Positions 14,667-20,117 of a stretch of DNA of 20,117 nt are shown here, one piece after another. This DNA is from UBA2421 sp964641895. Its GTDB lineage: Bacteria > Planctomycetota > Phycisphaerae > Tepidisphaerales > Tepidisphaeraceae. Each line of letters opens with the position of its first letter. Within the stretch, counting starts at the first letter, position 1. The stretch is taken from positions 1 through 20,117 of the forward strand of contig CAZXLA010000050.1 in assembly GCA_964641895.1 (NCBI GenBank), in the 5' to 3' direction. The notes beneath the pieces were generated by a model. That model was not told where the DNA came from. It searched no databases and worked only from the letters and a program-made list of their open reading frames with translations. Made by a program: the position numbers and the translations under genes.

Positions 14667-15484
14667 CACACGCACACCCCGAAGGTCATCGGATGCTGCG
14701 TGATGTCGACAAACCCCGCATTCGCAAGCATCTGCACCATTTTATCGCGGCTCCAGAACATGCCGATGCTTTTGGGCAAGTATTTGTACGCGCCGGATTT
14801 GTCCCCGCTGATGAGCGTGGCGGTGATGGGCATGATTTTGCCGGTGTAGAAGCGGTTTAGGGCGCGAATGAGCGGGTTGGTCGGCTCGGAAAATTCCAGC
14901 ACGACCACCCGCCCGCCGGGGCGGAGGATTCGTTTGAATTCTTGAAGGGCTTTTTCAGGCTCCTGCACGTTGCGAAGACCGAAGGCGATGGAGACGACGT
15001 CGCAGCAGGCGTCGGGAAGTGGAAGTGACTGCGCATCCCCGTGAATCCACGCACAGGTGCCACGCCAGAGATCAATATCCGCAGCGGCGTCAATCTCATC
15101 ACTTGTGGCATCGTCTTTCGCTGCCGCGCGGGCGAGCATTGGAAACGTGTAATCCAGTCCGATGACGCGCGGCTTTATCTCGACAACCGGCCAAGGTCTA
15201 GGTTCCGTAGACCCCCAGCCAGTGTGCAACGCGATTCCAAAGAGAATCGCCAGATCCCCCGTCCCGCACGCCACATCCACCACAACGTCATTTGGTTGCA
15301 ATGAAGCCAGTTTCACCGCCTTCCGCCGCCAGGCCTGGTCGCGCCAGAAGCTGTGCAGGCGATTATTCAGGTCGTAGCTGGGGGCGATGGCGGCGAACAT
15401 TTTCTGCACGCGCGACCGCTTGTCCGCCGCCGCGTGCGGGTCGCTCTTGAGCAGTTCATCATTCCATGCGGGGGTTTCGGACAT
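14639..15484 (-). CDS. ubiE: Demethylmenaquinone methyltransferase (UbiE/MenG)
   Basis: UbiE/MenG is the SAM-dependent C-methyltransferase that completes menaquinone (and ubiquinone in other bacteria). The 281-residue protein has the family features: KMFAAIAPSYDLNNRLHSFWRDQAWRR at the start, SAM motif I VVDVACGTGDLAI (68-80), the GDAQSLPLPDACCDVVSIAFGLRNV block (149-173), LRPGGRVVVLEFSEP, and the YKYLPKSI and CYRGLARA end motifs. It is about 30 residues longer than usual. The extra residues are mainly at about 83-106 (HTGWGSTEPRPWP region) and 124-141, between the first strands of the fold. The first contains a small palindrome, GGTCTA and TAGACC at 15195-15213. The gene is probably part of the menaquinone set but is separated from it by the VapBC pair. 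Its end overlaps vapC by 28 bp. Confidence 0.93.
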   Translation of the reverse strand: MSETPAWNDELLKSDPHAAADKRSRVQKMFAAIAPSYDLNNRLHSFWRDQAWRRKAVKLASLQPNDVVVDVACGTGDLAILFGIALHTGWGSTEPRPWPVVEIKPRVIGLDYTFPMLARAAAKDDATSDEIDAAADIDLWRGTCAWIHGDAQSLPLPDACCDVVSIAFGLRNVQEPEKALQEFKRILRPGGRVVVLEFSEPTNPLIRALNRFYTGKIMPITATLISGDKSGAYKYLPKSIGMFWSRDKMVQMLANAGFVDITQHPMTFGVCVCYRGLARAA

Positions 15485-15507
15485 TGACTCCGATGATAGC
15501 TATTTCT

Positions 15508-15629
15508 GGTGGCACAGACATTCCTGCGTGGCGGTGGGGCAGACATTCCTGTCTGCCATCGCTTTCCACGCGATTCCGAACTTCGATTCGGCATGGAATG
15601 CCGTGGCAGACAGGAATGCCTGCCCCACC
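15508..15629. repeat. Inverted-repeat element, GGCAGACATTCCTGTCTGCC family
   Basis: The arms 15533-15558 and 15604-15629 are 26-nt inverted copies with one mismatch. Each arm contains the near-perfect palindrome GGCAGACATTCCTGTCTGCC or a variant. The 45-bp middle is also self-complementary in part (GGCAT, three bases, ATGCC at 15590-15602). A further partial copy, GGTGGCACAGACATTCCTGC, precedes the left arm at 15508-15527 and matches 12668-12687 in reverse. The element occupies the gap between the start of ubiE and the end of the 65-residue gene. Confidence 0.8.
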
Positions 15630-15646
15630 GGTGACATACTTCTGCC

Positions 15647-15844
15647 TCACATCCGCGAATCGGGTTGCTCGATATCGCGGCCTTCTTCTTCGTCTCTAAT
15701 GTCGTTGAGTAGATCGACGTAATCGGCATCATCCAGCTCGAACCACTCGGGGATCATCGCCGGCGACATGCCGCGGCGCTCGGCCAATGCGGCGATCACC
15801 TTGGCTTTGAGTTCGGGGTCGTGAATGTGGCGGATGCGGATCAT
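15647..15844 (-). CDS. Small acidic hypothetical protein
   Basis: This 65-residue protein begins MIRIRHIHDPELKAKVIAAL, continues ERRGMSPAMIPEWFELDDADYVDLL and ends in an Asp/Glu-rich tail (RDEEEGRDIEQPD). I do not recognise it. It has no signal peptide or membrane helix. Codon choice is strongly GC at third positions, as in its neighbours, which supports real coding. No Shine-Dalgarno sequence is seen before the ATG at 15844. It lies 83 bp downstream of the degenerate HtrA gene on the same strand, and could be the last gene of that transcript. Confidence 0.6.
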   Translation of the reverse strand: MIRIRHIHDPELKAKVIAALAERRGMSPAMIPEWFELDDADYVDLLNDIRDEEEGRDIEQPDSRM

Positions 15845-15890
15845 TTTATAGGGCGCGTGGTGGGTAAAATGGAACCTTCGCGCGACACAT

Positions 15891-15909
15891 CCGGGGCTGA
15901 AGCACCCGG
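15891..15909. repeat. Short hairpin CCGGG...CCCGG
   Basis: CCGGG (15891-15895) and CCCGG (15905-15909) pair across a short loop (GCTGAAGCA) in the gap between two minus-strand genes. No T-run follows in either direction, so it is weak evidence for a terminator and may be another palindromic repeat. Confidence 0.3.
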
Positions 15910-15927
15910 CTTGTGGGGGGTCTCATG

Positions 15928-17037
15928 CTACGGGTCGGGTTTGTCGTCGGACGACACCGTTGCATCAGGCGCGTGCTCCGATTGTTTCAACTCCTCGATC
16001 AACTTCAACACCACGCTCGACGGCACCGCGTACGTTTCGGTGCGGCCGGCACGCGATACGTTGAGGCCCACCACTTCGCCGTCCAGCGTGACCAGGGGCG
16101 AGCCGCAGTCGGTCGGTTGAAGGTTGACCGTGTCGTGCTGAAAAACAACGGCAAAGCCGGTGCGACGGGCGCTGAGCTTGCCGCCCATGGTGTTTTGTCG
16201 AAGGCTGCGTGTGCTCGGGGACGGCCGCTGCGCAAGTTTTACATCCAGCGTAATGCGCTCCTCGCCGCGGGCGACGACGACGCTGACTTTATCGCCCGGG
16301 CGCAGGCGGCTCAGGGCGGTGAGCACGTCCTGGCGTTCGACGATCGCGCGGTCGTCGATTTTAACGATAATGTCGCCGGCGCGCACGCCGCCTCGCGCGG
16401 CACCGCCTTGCGGGTCGAGGTTGGTAATGCGCGCGCCGGGGATATCGCCGCCTTCTACATTGCTGTCTTCGAGAAACACGCCCATGATGGCGTCGGCGGG
16501 AATGACGCGCCGTCCGACGCTCACCACGCCCACCGCCAGCGGCACTTCGGATGTGCCGACCGAGGCGATCCATTTGCCCACGGCCGCATCGTCGCCGTCT
16601 TTGAATGGGATGGCGGTGAGGTTGGTCGCGTCGATTTTCAGCAGGGCTACATCATGTTCGTCAGCCCGGCCGATGATTCTCGCCGGCAGTGATCGACCAC
16701 CGGCAAGGCGAGCGTTGAGCGGTTCGGTGAGCTCGCTGGATTTGCTGATGATGTAGCCGTCGGCCGAAACCACCACCCCGAGCGCCGCCTGCTCCCCTTT
16801 AATCGTTATCACGACGACGCTGCGGAAAAAATCGGGCGTTACTTCGGCGAACGCGCGGCGCAGGTCAATCTCGTTGGCCGGTGGTGCGACCGCCGGGGCC
16901 GAGCGATCACCGATGATGACGCTGCGTTCGTCGCGGGGGGGGCGCGGCGTGCGCTCCGTCGATTCATCGGCGCGAAGCAGAGTCGCCGGCCCGCAGCAGG
17001 CTAGGAAAAGGCATAATATCGGTCGTTGAAATTTCAT
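15928..17037 (-). CDS. Degenerate HtrA-like protein with PDZ domain inserted in the protease fold
   Basis: This 369-residue exported protein resembles HtrA/DegP but is unlikely to be a serine protease. A signal peptide (ILCLFLACCGPATLL) is followed by the first protease barrel: GVVVSADGYIISKSSEL, where the catalytic His is replaced by Ser101, and HDVALLKI with the Asp kept (Asp129). After VGVVSVGRR (169-177) comes a PDZ domain (about 187-270, ITNLDPQGGAARGGVRAGDIIVKIDD). Only then does the second half of the protease domain appear (FQHDTVNLQPTDCGSPLVTLDGEVVGLNV), in which the usual NSGGP is DCGSP, so Cys311 replaces the nucleophile. The PDZ is thus inserted within the protease domain. The gene starts 6 bp after the intact protease gene ends, so they are likely one operon; it may be a substrate-binding or regulatory partner. 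Confidence 0.82.
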   Translation of the reverse strand: MKFQRPILCLFLACCGPATLLRADESTERTPRPPRDERSVIIGDRSAPAVAPPANEIDLRRAFAEVTPDFFRSVVVITIKGEQAALGVVVSADGYIISKSSELTEPLNARLAGGRSLPARIIGRADEHDVALLKIDATNLTAIPFKDGDDAAVGKWIASVGTSEVPLAVGVVSVGRRVIPADAIMGVFLEDSNVEGGDIPGARITNLDPQGGAARGGVRAGDIIVKIDDRAIVERQDVLTALSRLRPGDKVSVVVARGEERITLDVKLAQRPSPSTRSLRQNTMGGKLSARRTGFAVVFQHDTVNLQPTDCGSPLVTLDGEVVGLNVSRAGRTETYAVPSSVVLKLIEELKQSEHAPDATVSSDDKPDP

Positions 17038-17043
17038 GCTTTG

Positions 17044-18057
17044 CTACCGCGCAGGAGAGGTCGGCCGGCGCGCGAGCTTGACGGGGAGCCTCACCGTTTC
17101 GCCCGAGTCGCGAATCACTTCAATATCCACCACGTCGCCGATTCTGCACGAGCCAAGCAGCGTATGCAGCGCCCGCCGGGCACCGGCGTCTTTGCCCAGT
17201 TCCTTGCCGGCAAAGGCGGTGATGACGTCGCCGGGCGTGAGGCCGGCCTTGTTCGCCGGGCCGCTTTGCTCCACGACGGTGACACGGTAGCCCGCCGGGT
17301 CTTCTTCGCCGTCAACGCCCAGCCACGGTTGGTTTTGCATCCATGCCATGGCCTGACCGGCGGGGTTCCAATCTTCGCCGGCGGCGAGGCGTTCCCAGGT
17401 GGCGGTGTATTTGTCGATGGGCACGTGGCGGTTGTCGGCGATCGATGCGCCGATGCGGCTGTGAATCCCGACGAGCTGGCCGTCGAGATCAAACAACGGT
17501 CCGCCGCTGTCGCCGCCGACCAGCACCGCATCGGTCTGAATGAAGATGTTCTGCCGAACCACACGCCCCACGCGCAAGACGGCGGCGCGGTCTTTGCGAT
17601 AGCCGCCGGGGTGGCCCAGCGCGATCACCCAATTGCCTGCTTCGAGCAACGACGATTTGCCGGGTGTAACGAAGGCAAAATCGGTTTTGTCGGTTTCGAT
17701 CTGAATCATCCCGCTGTCTTCCACGCCGTTGCGACCCAGCGTTTTGCCGCGCAACCGTCGTCCGTCGGCGAGGATGATCTCGGCAATCTGGCCGGGGGTT
17801 CCGGAAACATGCCCGGCGGTGAGCACCAGGCCAGTGTTGTTGACGATGACGCCCGCTCCCGCGCCGCCACGGGGAAGCTGCACGGCGACCGTCGCCGCCT
17901 GTAGTTGCGGCAGCAGTTCCATCACGCGGGTTTCGACGCGGCGGAGGTCGGATGCGACGAGCCCGCGCTGCGGCGGGGTGGGTTGGGCGAATGACATCGA
18001 CGGCGAGATCAGACCGACCGCAGTGGCAACCAAGATGGCAAGGAACGGTCGGCCCAT
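17044..18057 (-). CDS. HtrA-like trypsin-fold serine protease with C-terminal PDZ domain
   Basis: This 337-residue exported protein is a DegP/HtrA-type protease, expected to act on damaged or unfolded proteins outside the cytoplasmic membrane. A signal peptide (MGRPFLAILVATAVGLISPS, cleavage after SFA) precedes the protease domain. The triad is intact: His83 in VLTAGHV, Asp114 in GVEDSGMIQI and Ser184 in GGDSGGPLFDLDGQ. One C-terminal PDZ domain (about 250-330, VTVVEQSGPANKAGLTPGDVITAF) follows. The D114 region is unusual (DSGMIQI instead of DLAVLKV). The ATG at 18057 is chosen because it gives a normal signal peptide; a TTG at 18090 would add 11 basic residues. Neither has a clear ribosome site. 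The degenerate paralogue follows 6 bp downstream. Confidence 0.9.
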   Translation of the reverse strand: MGRPFLAILVATAVGLISPSMSFAQPTPPQRGLVASDLRRVETRVMELLPQLQAATVAVQLPRGGAGAGVIVNNTGLVLTAGHVSGTPGQIAEIILADGRRLRGKTLGRNGVEDSGMIQIETDKTDFAFVTPGKSSLLEAGNWVIALGHPGGYRKDRAAVLRVGRVVRQNIFIQTDAVLVGGDSGGPLFDLDGQLVGIHSRIGASIADNRHVPIDKYTATWERLAAGEDWNPAGQAMAWMQNQPWLGVDGEEDPAGYRVTVVEQSGPANKAGLTPGDVITAFAGKELGKDAGARRALHTLLGSCRIGDVVDIEVIRDSGETVRLPVKLARRPTSPAR

Positions 18058-18187
18058 ATAGTCACGACGCCGCGAAGGCGCTTTCTCCAATCCGTAGGAC
18101 GATTGTACCTTAGGATTGTTCAGAAGCGACGACGAAATTCGCTGTCGTAACCGCTACAGCCAACCGCGCCGCTGACAAACCGCGTTT

Positions 18188-18733
18188 TCAACCCCGGCTC
18201 GAATGCGGATCAGCCCAGTCTGGGCTTTGTTCAAATTCAGCCTGCATCTGCGTCGCGATTCGAGCGAAGACCGGACGCATCGGACAATCCATCTCGGCCA
18301 GCTTCTGATGACATTCCATGATGTGCCGAAGAATCTCCCGCGGCGACGCGTCGGGGGTTGGGACGACGATTGCCGATCCGACCGCCGTCGGCGCGGTATC
18401 AACCCCGGGAATGAACGTATCCAGCCGCGCCACACCCAGCAGTTTCTTGCGATGCTCCGGCGAGGCGGCGATCGCGAACCGCCCGCCGGTGCCGCCCCCA
18501 CCGGTGCCGCCCGCGACGCGGAACAGATCCATCAGCGTACCGAGGAACGTGCTGTCGACATAGGTGCAAGATGAAACATCGATAACGACGGCGGCTTTGT
18601 CATCGCCTTTGAGCGTCCTGGCCGCAACGTCATTGACGACGCGGCTCTCGCGTACCGTTCCGCGTGGCGATACCGTGATGACGCAACCCGCAGCGGTGGG
18701 GGCAACTGTGACGCCGGAAATGCTATTACTCAT
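18188..18733 (-). CDS. STAS-domain protein (anti-sigma-factor antagonist-like)
   Basis: This 181-residue protein has a STAS domain in its first about 110 residues. It runs from ITVSPRGTVRESRVVNDVAAR to AAVVIDVSSCTYVDSTFLGTLMDLF, where the Ser in VDSTFLG corresponds to the phosphorylated serine of SpoIIAA-type antagonists. A Gly-rich turn (GGTGGGGTGG) and FAIAASPEHRKKLLGVARLDTFI follow. The C-terminal part (EILRHIMECHQKLAEMDCPMRPVF) is helical and unassigned. Such proteins relieve anti-sigma kinases in partner-switching pathways; no kinase gene is nearby. The start at 18733 is well supported by GAGGT 5-9 bases upstream. A TACAAT -10-like box (18775-18780, minus strand) lies about 40 bases before it. 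Confidence 0.85.
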   Translation of the reverse strand: MSNSISGVTVAPTAAGCVITVSPRGTVRESRVVNDVAARTLKGDDKAAVVIDVSSCTYVDSTFLGTLMDLFRVAGGTGGGGTGGRFAIAASPEHRKKLLGVARLDTFIPGVDTAPTAVGSAIVVPTPDASPREILRHIMECHQKLAEMDCPMRPVFARIATQMQAEFEQSPDWADPHSSRG

Positions 18734-18851
18734 TTGACCTCGCCTGTATTCGAACTCTCCTGTCCGGTGCGAGCATTGTAGCTGGCAGGAGTGCGAAGTG
18801 CGCAAAATCTTCGTCCGACACGCCCACTGATCGACCGAGTTTGCGGCGAGA

Positions 18852-19658
18852 TTACCAATGCCAGATCTGGTTCCACGCGGTCATCCAATCGGGGGCTTTA
18901 CTGACGACCTTCAGCGGATCGACGATTTCCACGCCGGCCCGGCCCATGAAACGGTTGGCGCTATCAACGGTGCTGAGATCGACGGTAATCCTGGTGGGTT
19001 TGGCGGGGATGTAAGGTTTGGTTTTGATCGGCGCCGAAAGCGCCAGTCGCGCGCCGGTTTCGATCAAATGGCGCGCCACGCTAGGTGGCGTATGGCGCGC
19101 CGAATAGCGCGTCAGCCCTCGCTTGACGATTACCGTGTGCAATCCCCCGCCCAGGAGTTGGCGGCCTTCGTTGCACGTCGCTTCGTCGCCGGTGATGAGC
19201 ACGACGGGGCAGCCGTAGTGTCCGCACAAAGCGGCGTTGATGCCGAACTCGCCCACACACGTTTCATTAAAATAGAGATTCTGCCAGGTGGTGGTGCTGA
19301 TGGTGTGGCAAAGCACGCCGTCGGGTGTGCCGGCTTTGGCGTGCATGCCGACCATGAGCGCGGCGTCGCAGCCTTTTTCCAGCAGTTGGGTGTAGCGGCT
19401 CCAGGCGTGGCCGGCGACCCACTCGCATTCCATCAGTTCAGGAATGAAGGAGTTGAAATTCCACTCTTTCCCGGCACCGTGACAATCGACGGCGACAATC
19501 TCCGTTGCCCCACCGGCGCAAGCCCCACGCACGGCGGCGTTTACTTCTTCGGTGTAAAGCCGGCGAGCCTCTTCGAACATTGGCTCGCCGCCGGTCACCT
19601 GCCCCCAATTGACAATGCCGCTGACGCCTTCCATATCGGCCATGATGAGAACCCGCAT
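18852..19658 (-). CDS. dppA: M55-family D-aminopeptidase (DppA-like)
   Basis: This 268-residue protein belongs to peptidase family M55. DppA of Bacillus is a self-compartmentalising Zn-dependent D-aminopeptidase that releases D-alanine from D-Ala-containing peptides. The metal and active-site residues all align: Asp8 and Glu10 in MADMEGVSG, His60 in VDCHGAG, His106 in GMHAKAG, the catalytic His118 in LCHTIS and Glu132 in NETCVGEFGIN. The length matches the family (about 270). A cytoplasmic role in recycling cell-wall or dietary D-peptides is inferred, and no dipeptide transporter is adjacent. The ATG at 19658 is used because the upstream extension runs into the tRNA gene. TAGAAT lies 9 bases before the start, but no Shine-Dalgarno sequence is seen. 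Confidence 0.92.
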   Translation of the reverse strand: MRVLIMADMEGVSGIVNWGQVTGGEPMFEEARRLYTEEVNAAVRGACAGGATEIVAVDCHGAGKEWNFNSFIPELMECEWVAGHAWSRYTQLLEKGCDAALMVGMHAKAGTPDGVLCHTISTTTWQNLYFNETCVGEFGINAALCGHYGCPVVLITGDEATCNEGRQLLGGGLHTVIVKRGLTRYSARHTPPSVARHLIETGARLALSAPIKTKPYIPAKPTRITVDLSTVDSANRFMGRAGVEIVDPLKVVSKAPDWMTAWNQIWHW

Positions 19659-19715
19659 CGTGGCAATTCTATCGCATCTTGACGCCTGCCGACATCGAGC
19701 TAGCATATCGACAGC

Positions 19716-19788
19716 GCGGGCGTAGCTCAGTTGGTAGAGCGTCACGTTCCCAACGTGAATGTCGAGAGTTCGAACCTCTTCGCCCGCT
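19716..19788 (+). tRNA. tRNA-Gly (anticodon CCC)
   Basis: A full 73-nt cloverleaf is visible. The acceptor stem is GCGGGCG / CGCCCGC, the D arm GCTC-AGTTGGTA-GAGC, and the anticodon stem TCACG / CGTGA with loop TTCCCAA and anticodon CCC at 19749-19751. The T arm is GAGAG-TTCGAAC-CTCTT, with one G-U pair. The discriminator base is T, as usual for bacterial tRNA-Gly. The CCA end is not encoded. It reads GGG codons. Confidence 0.97.
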
Positions 19789-20014
19789 TTGTTGTTGGAA
19801 AGTCTGGGGTCAGCGGTCAGGGTTCTGGGGTCACGGTTCAGCAGGCAACAGCAACGTTCAACGTCGAACGCTCAACGTTCACCTACCAAAGAACCACGAT
19901 CAACGCCCGCAAGCATCAGGCATCAGGCATCGACCCGCCACCGACGACCCCGCCGGTGAACTGAGGAGCACGATAACGCCCGCGCGGCGTACGCAACCGG
20001 AAAAAAACCGCCCC
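19789..20014. repeat. Non-coding block of several degenerate short repeats after the tRNA gene
   Basis: Three repeat types follow one another. GGGGTCAGCGGTCAGGGTTC-like units (19806-19841) relate to the repeat inside mqnE. Degenerate AACGTTCAACG units (19853-19881) follow, and then GCATCAG in two full and one partial tandem copies (19913-19931). No gene is supported here: open frames in it are repeat-derived. A run of seven A residues (20001-20007) would give a T-run just after the stop of the next minus-strand gene. Confidence 0.7.
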
Positions 20015-20117
20015 CTACACAAACGCCTCCACCCCATCCACCAAATCTCTAACCGTAGAAGTATTATCCCGCCGGGCGCGGTCGAAGCCAGAGCCGCCGA
20101 AGAGGGTGTCGATGAGG
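20015..20117 (-). CDS. 3' end of an unidentified minus-strand gene
   Basis: Reading inward from the window edge gives 33 codons and a TAG at 20015-20017. The peptide LIDTLFGGSGFDRARRDNTS, continuing TVRDLVDGVEAFV, looks like a real, compact C-terminus with codon use like its neighbours, but I do not recognise the family from this piece. A T-rich run follows the stop on the minus strand. Confidence 0.55.
   Translation of the reverse strand, partial: LIDTLFGGSGFDRARRDNTSTVRDLVDGVEAFV

Noticed and set aside
19659..19745. N-terminal extension of the M55 peptidase
   Set aside because: It would overlap the tRNA-Gly gene, and the DMEGVSG motif is expected near residue 8.
19913..19931. Possible CRISPR array from GCATCAG repeats
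   Set aside because: The copies are contiguous 7-mers with no spacers, and no cas genes are visible.
19731..19964. Open frames after and across the tRNA
   Set aside because: They translate tRNA and short tandem repeats and have no coding character.

Overview
The window (about 20.1 kb, high GC) reads as a chromosomal segment from a member of the Planctomycetota, probably Phycisphaerae-like. This is inference from style, not a database match. The grounds are a futalosine-type menaquinone cluster, a membrane-anchored protein with a Pro-Ala-Thr-Gln linker and a HEAT-like block, a PDZ-in-protease pseudo-peptidase, and many short intergenic repeats arranged as inverted pairs.

Layout. 1-1661 (-): groEL, cut by the window edge in its GGM tail. 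1953-3735 (+): a hexose-6-phosphate mutarotase (yeaD-like) and an SDR oxidoreductase, separated by a 188-bp inverted-repeat element. 3862-5973 (-): a large membrane-anchored protein, divergent from glyA (6029-7270, +), which has a good promoter and is probably leaderless. 7323-7786 (+): a ParD-like antitoxin with an internally deleted ParE-like toxin. 7831-8613 (+): bpt. 8789-9211 (+): a single-domain response regulator that ends at a bidirectional terminator nested in another inverted repeat. 9336-9644 (-): a small basic protein of unknown function.

The central block, 9864-15484, is mainly a minus-strand menaquinone region. In transcription order it holds ubiE/menG, a DoxX-like membrane protein, ubiX, a CsrA-like protein with a large insertion, a UbiA-family prenyltransferase (mqnP-like) and mqnE. 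A plus-strand VapBC-type toxin-antitoxin pair sits inside the block, and its toxin gene overlaps the 3' end of ubiE. mqnE carries a palindromic repeat inside its reading frame.

From 15647 to 19658 (-) come a small acidic protein, a degenerate HtrA-like protein whose PDZ domain lies inside the protease fold, an intact HtrA-like serine protease 6 bp upstream of it, a STAS-domain protein and an M55 (DppA-like) aminopeptidase. A tRNA-Gly(CCC) follows on the plus strand, then a block of short degenerate repeats and the 3' end of an unidentified minus-strand gene.

The most notable features are: (i) at least six unrelated repeat families that occur as facing inverted pairs about 70-190 bp long, one of them inside the conserved gene mqnE; (ii) a CsrA-like protein with roughly 50 extra residues between strands 2 and 3 of the fold, translationally coupled to a menaquinone prenyltransferase; and (iii) a paired active and inactive HtrA operon.
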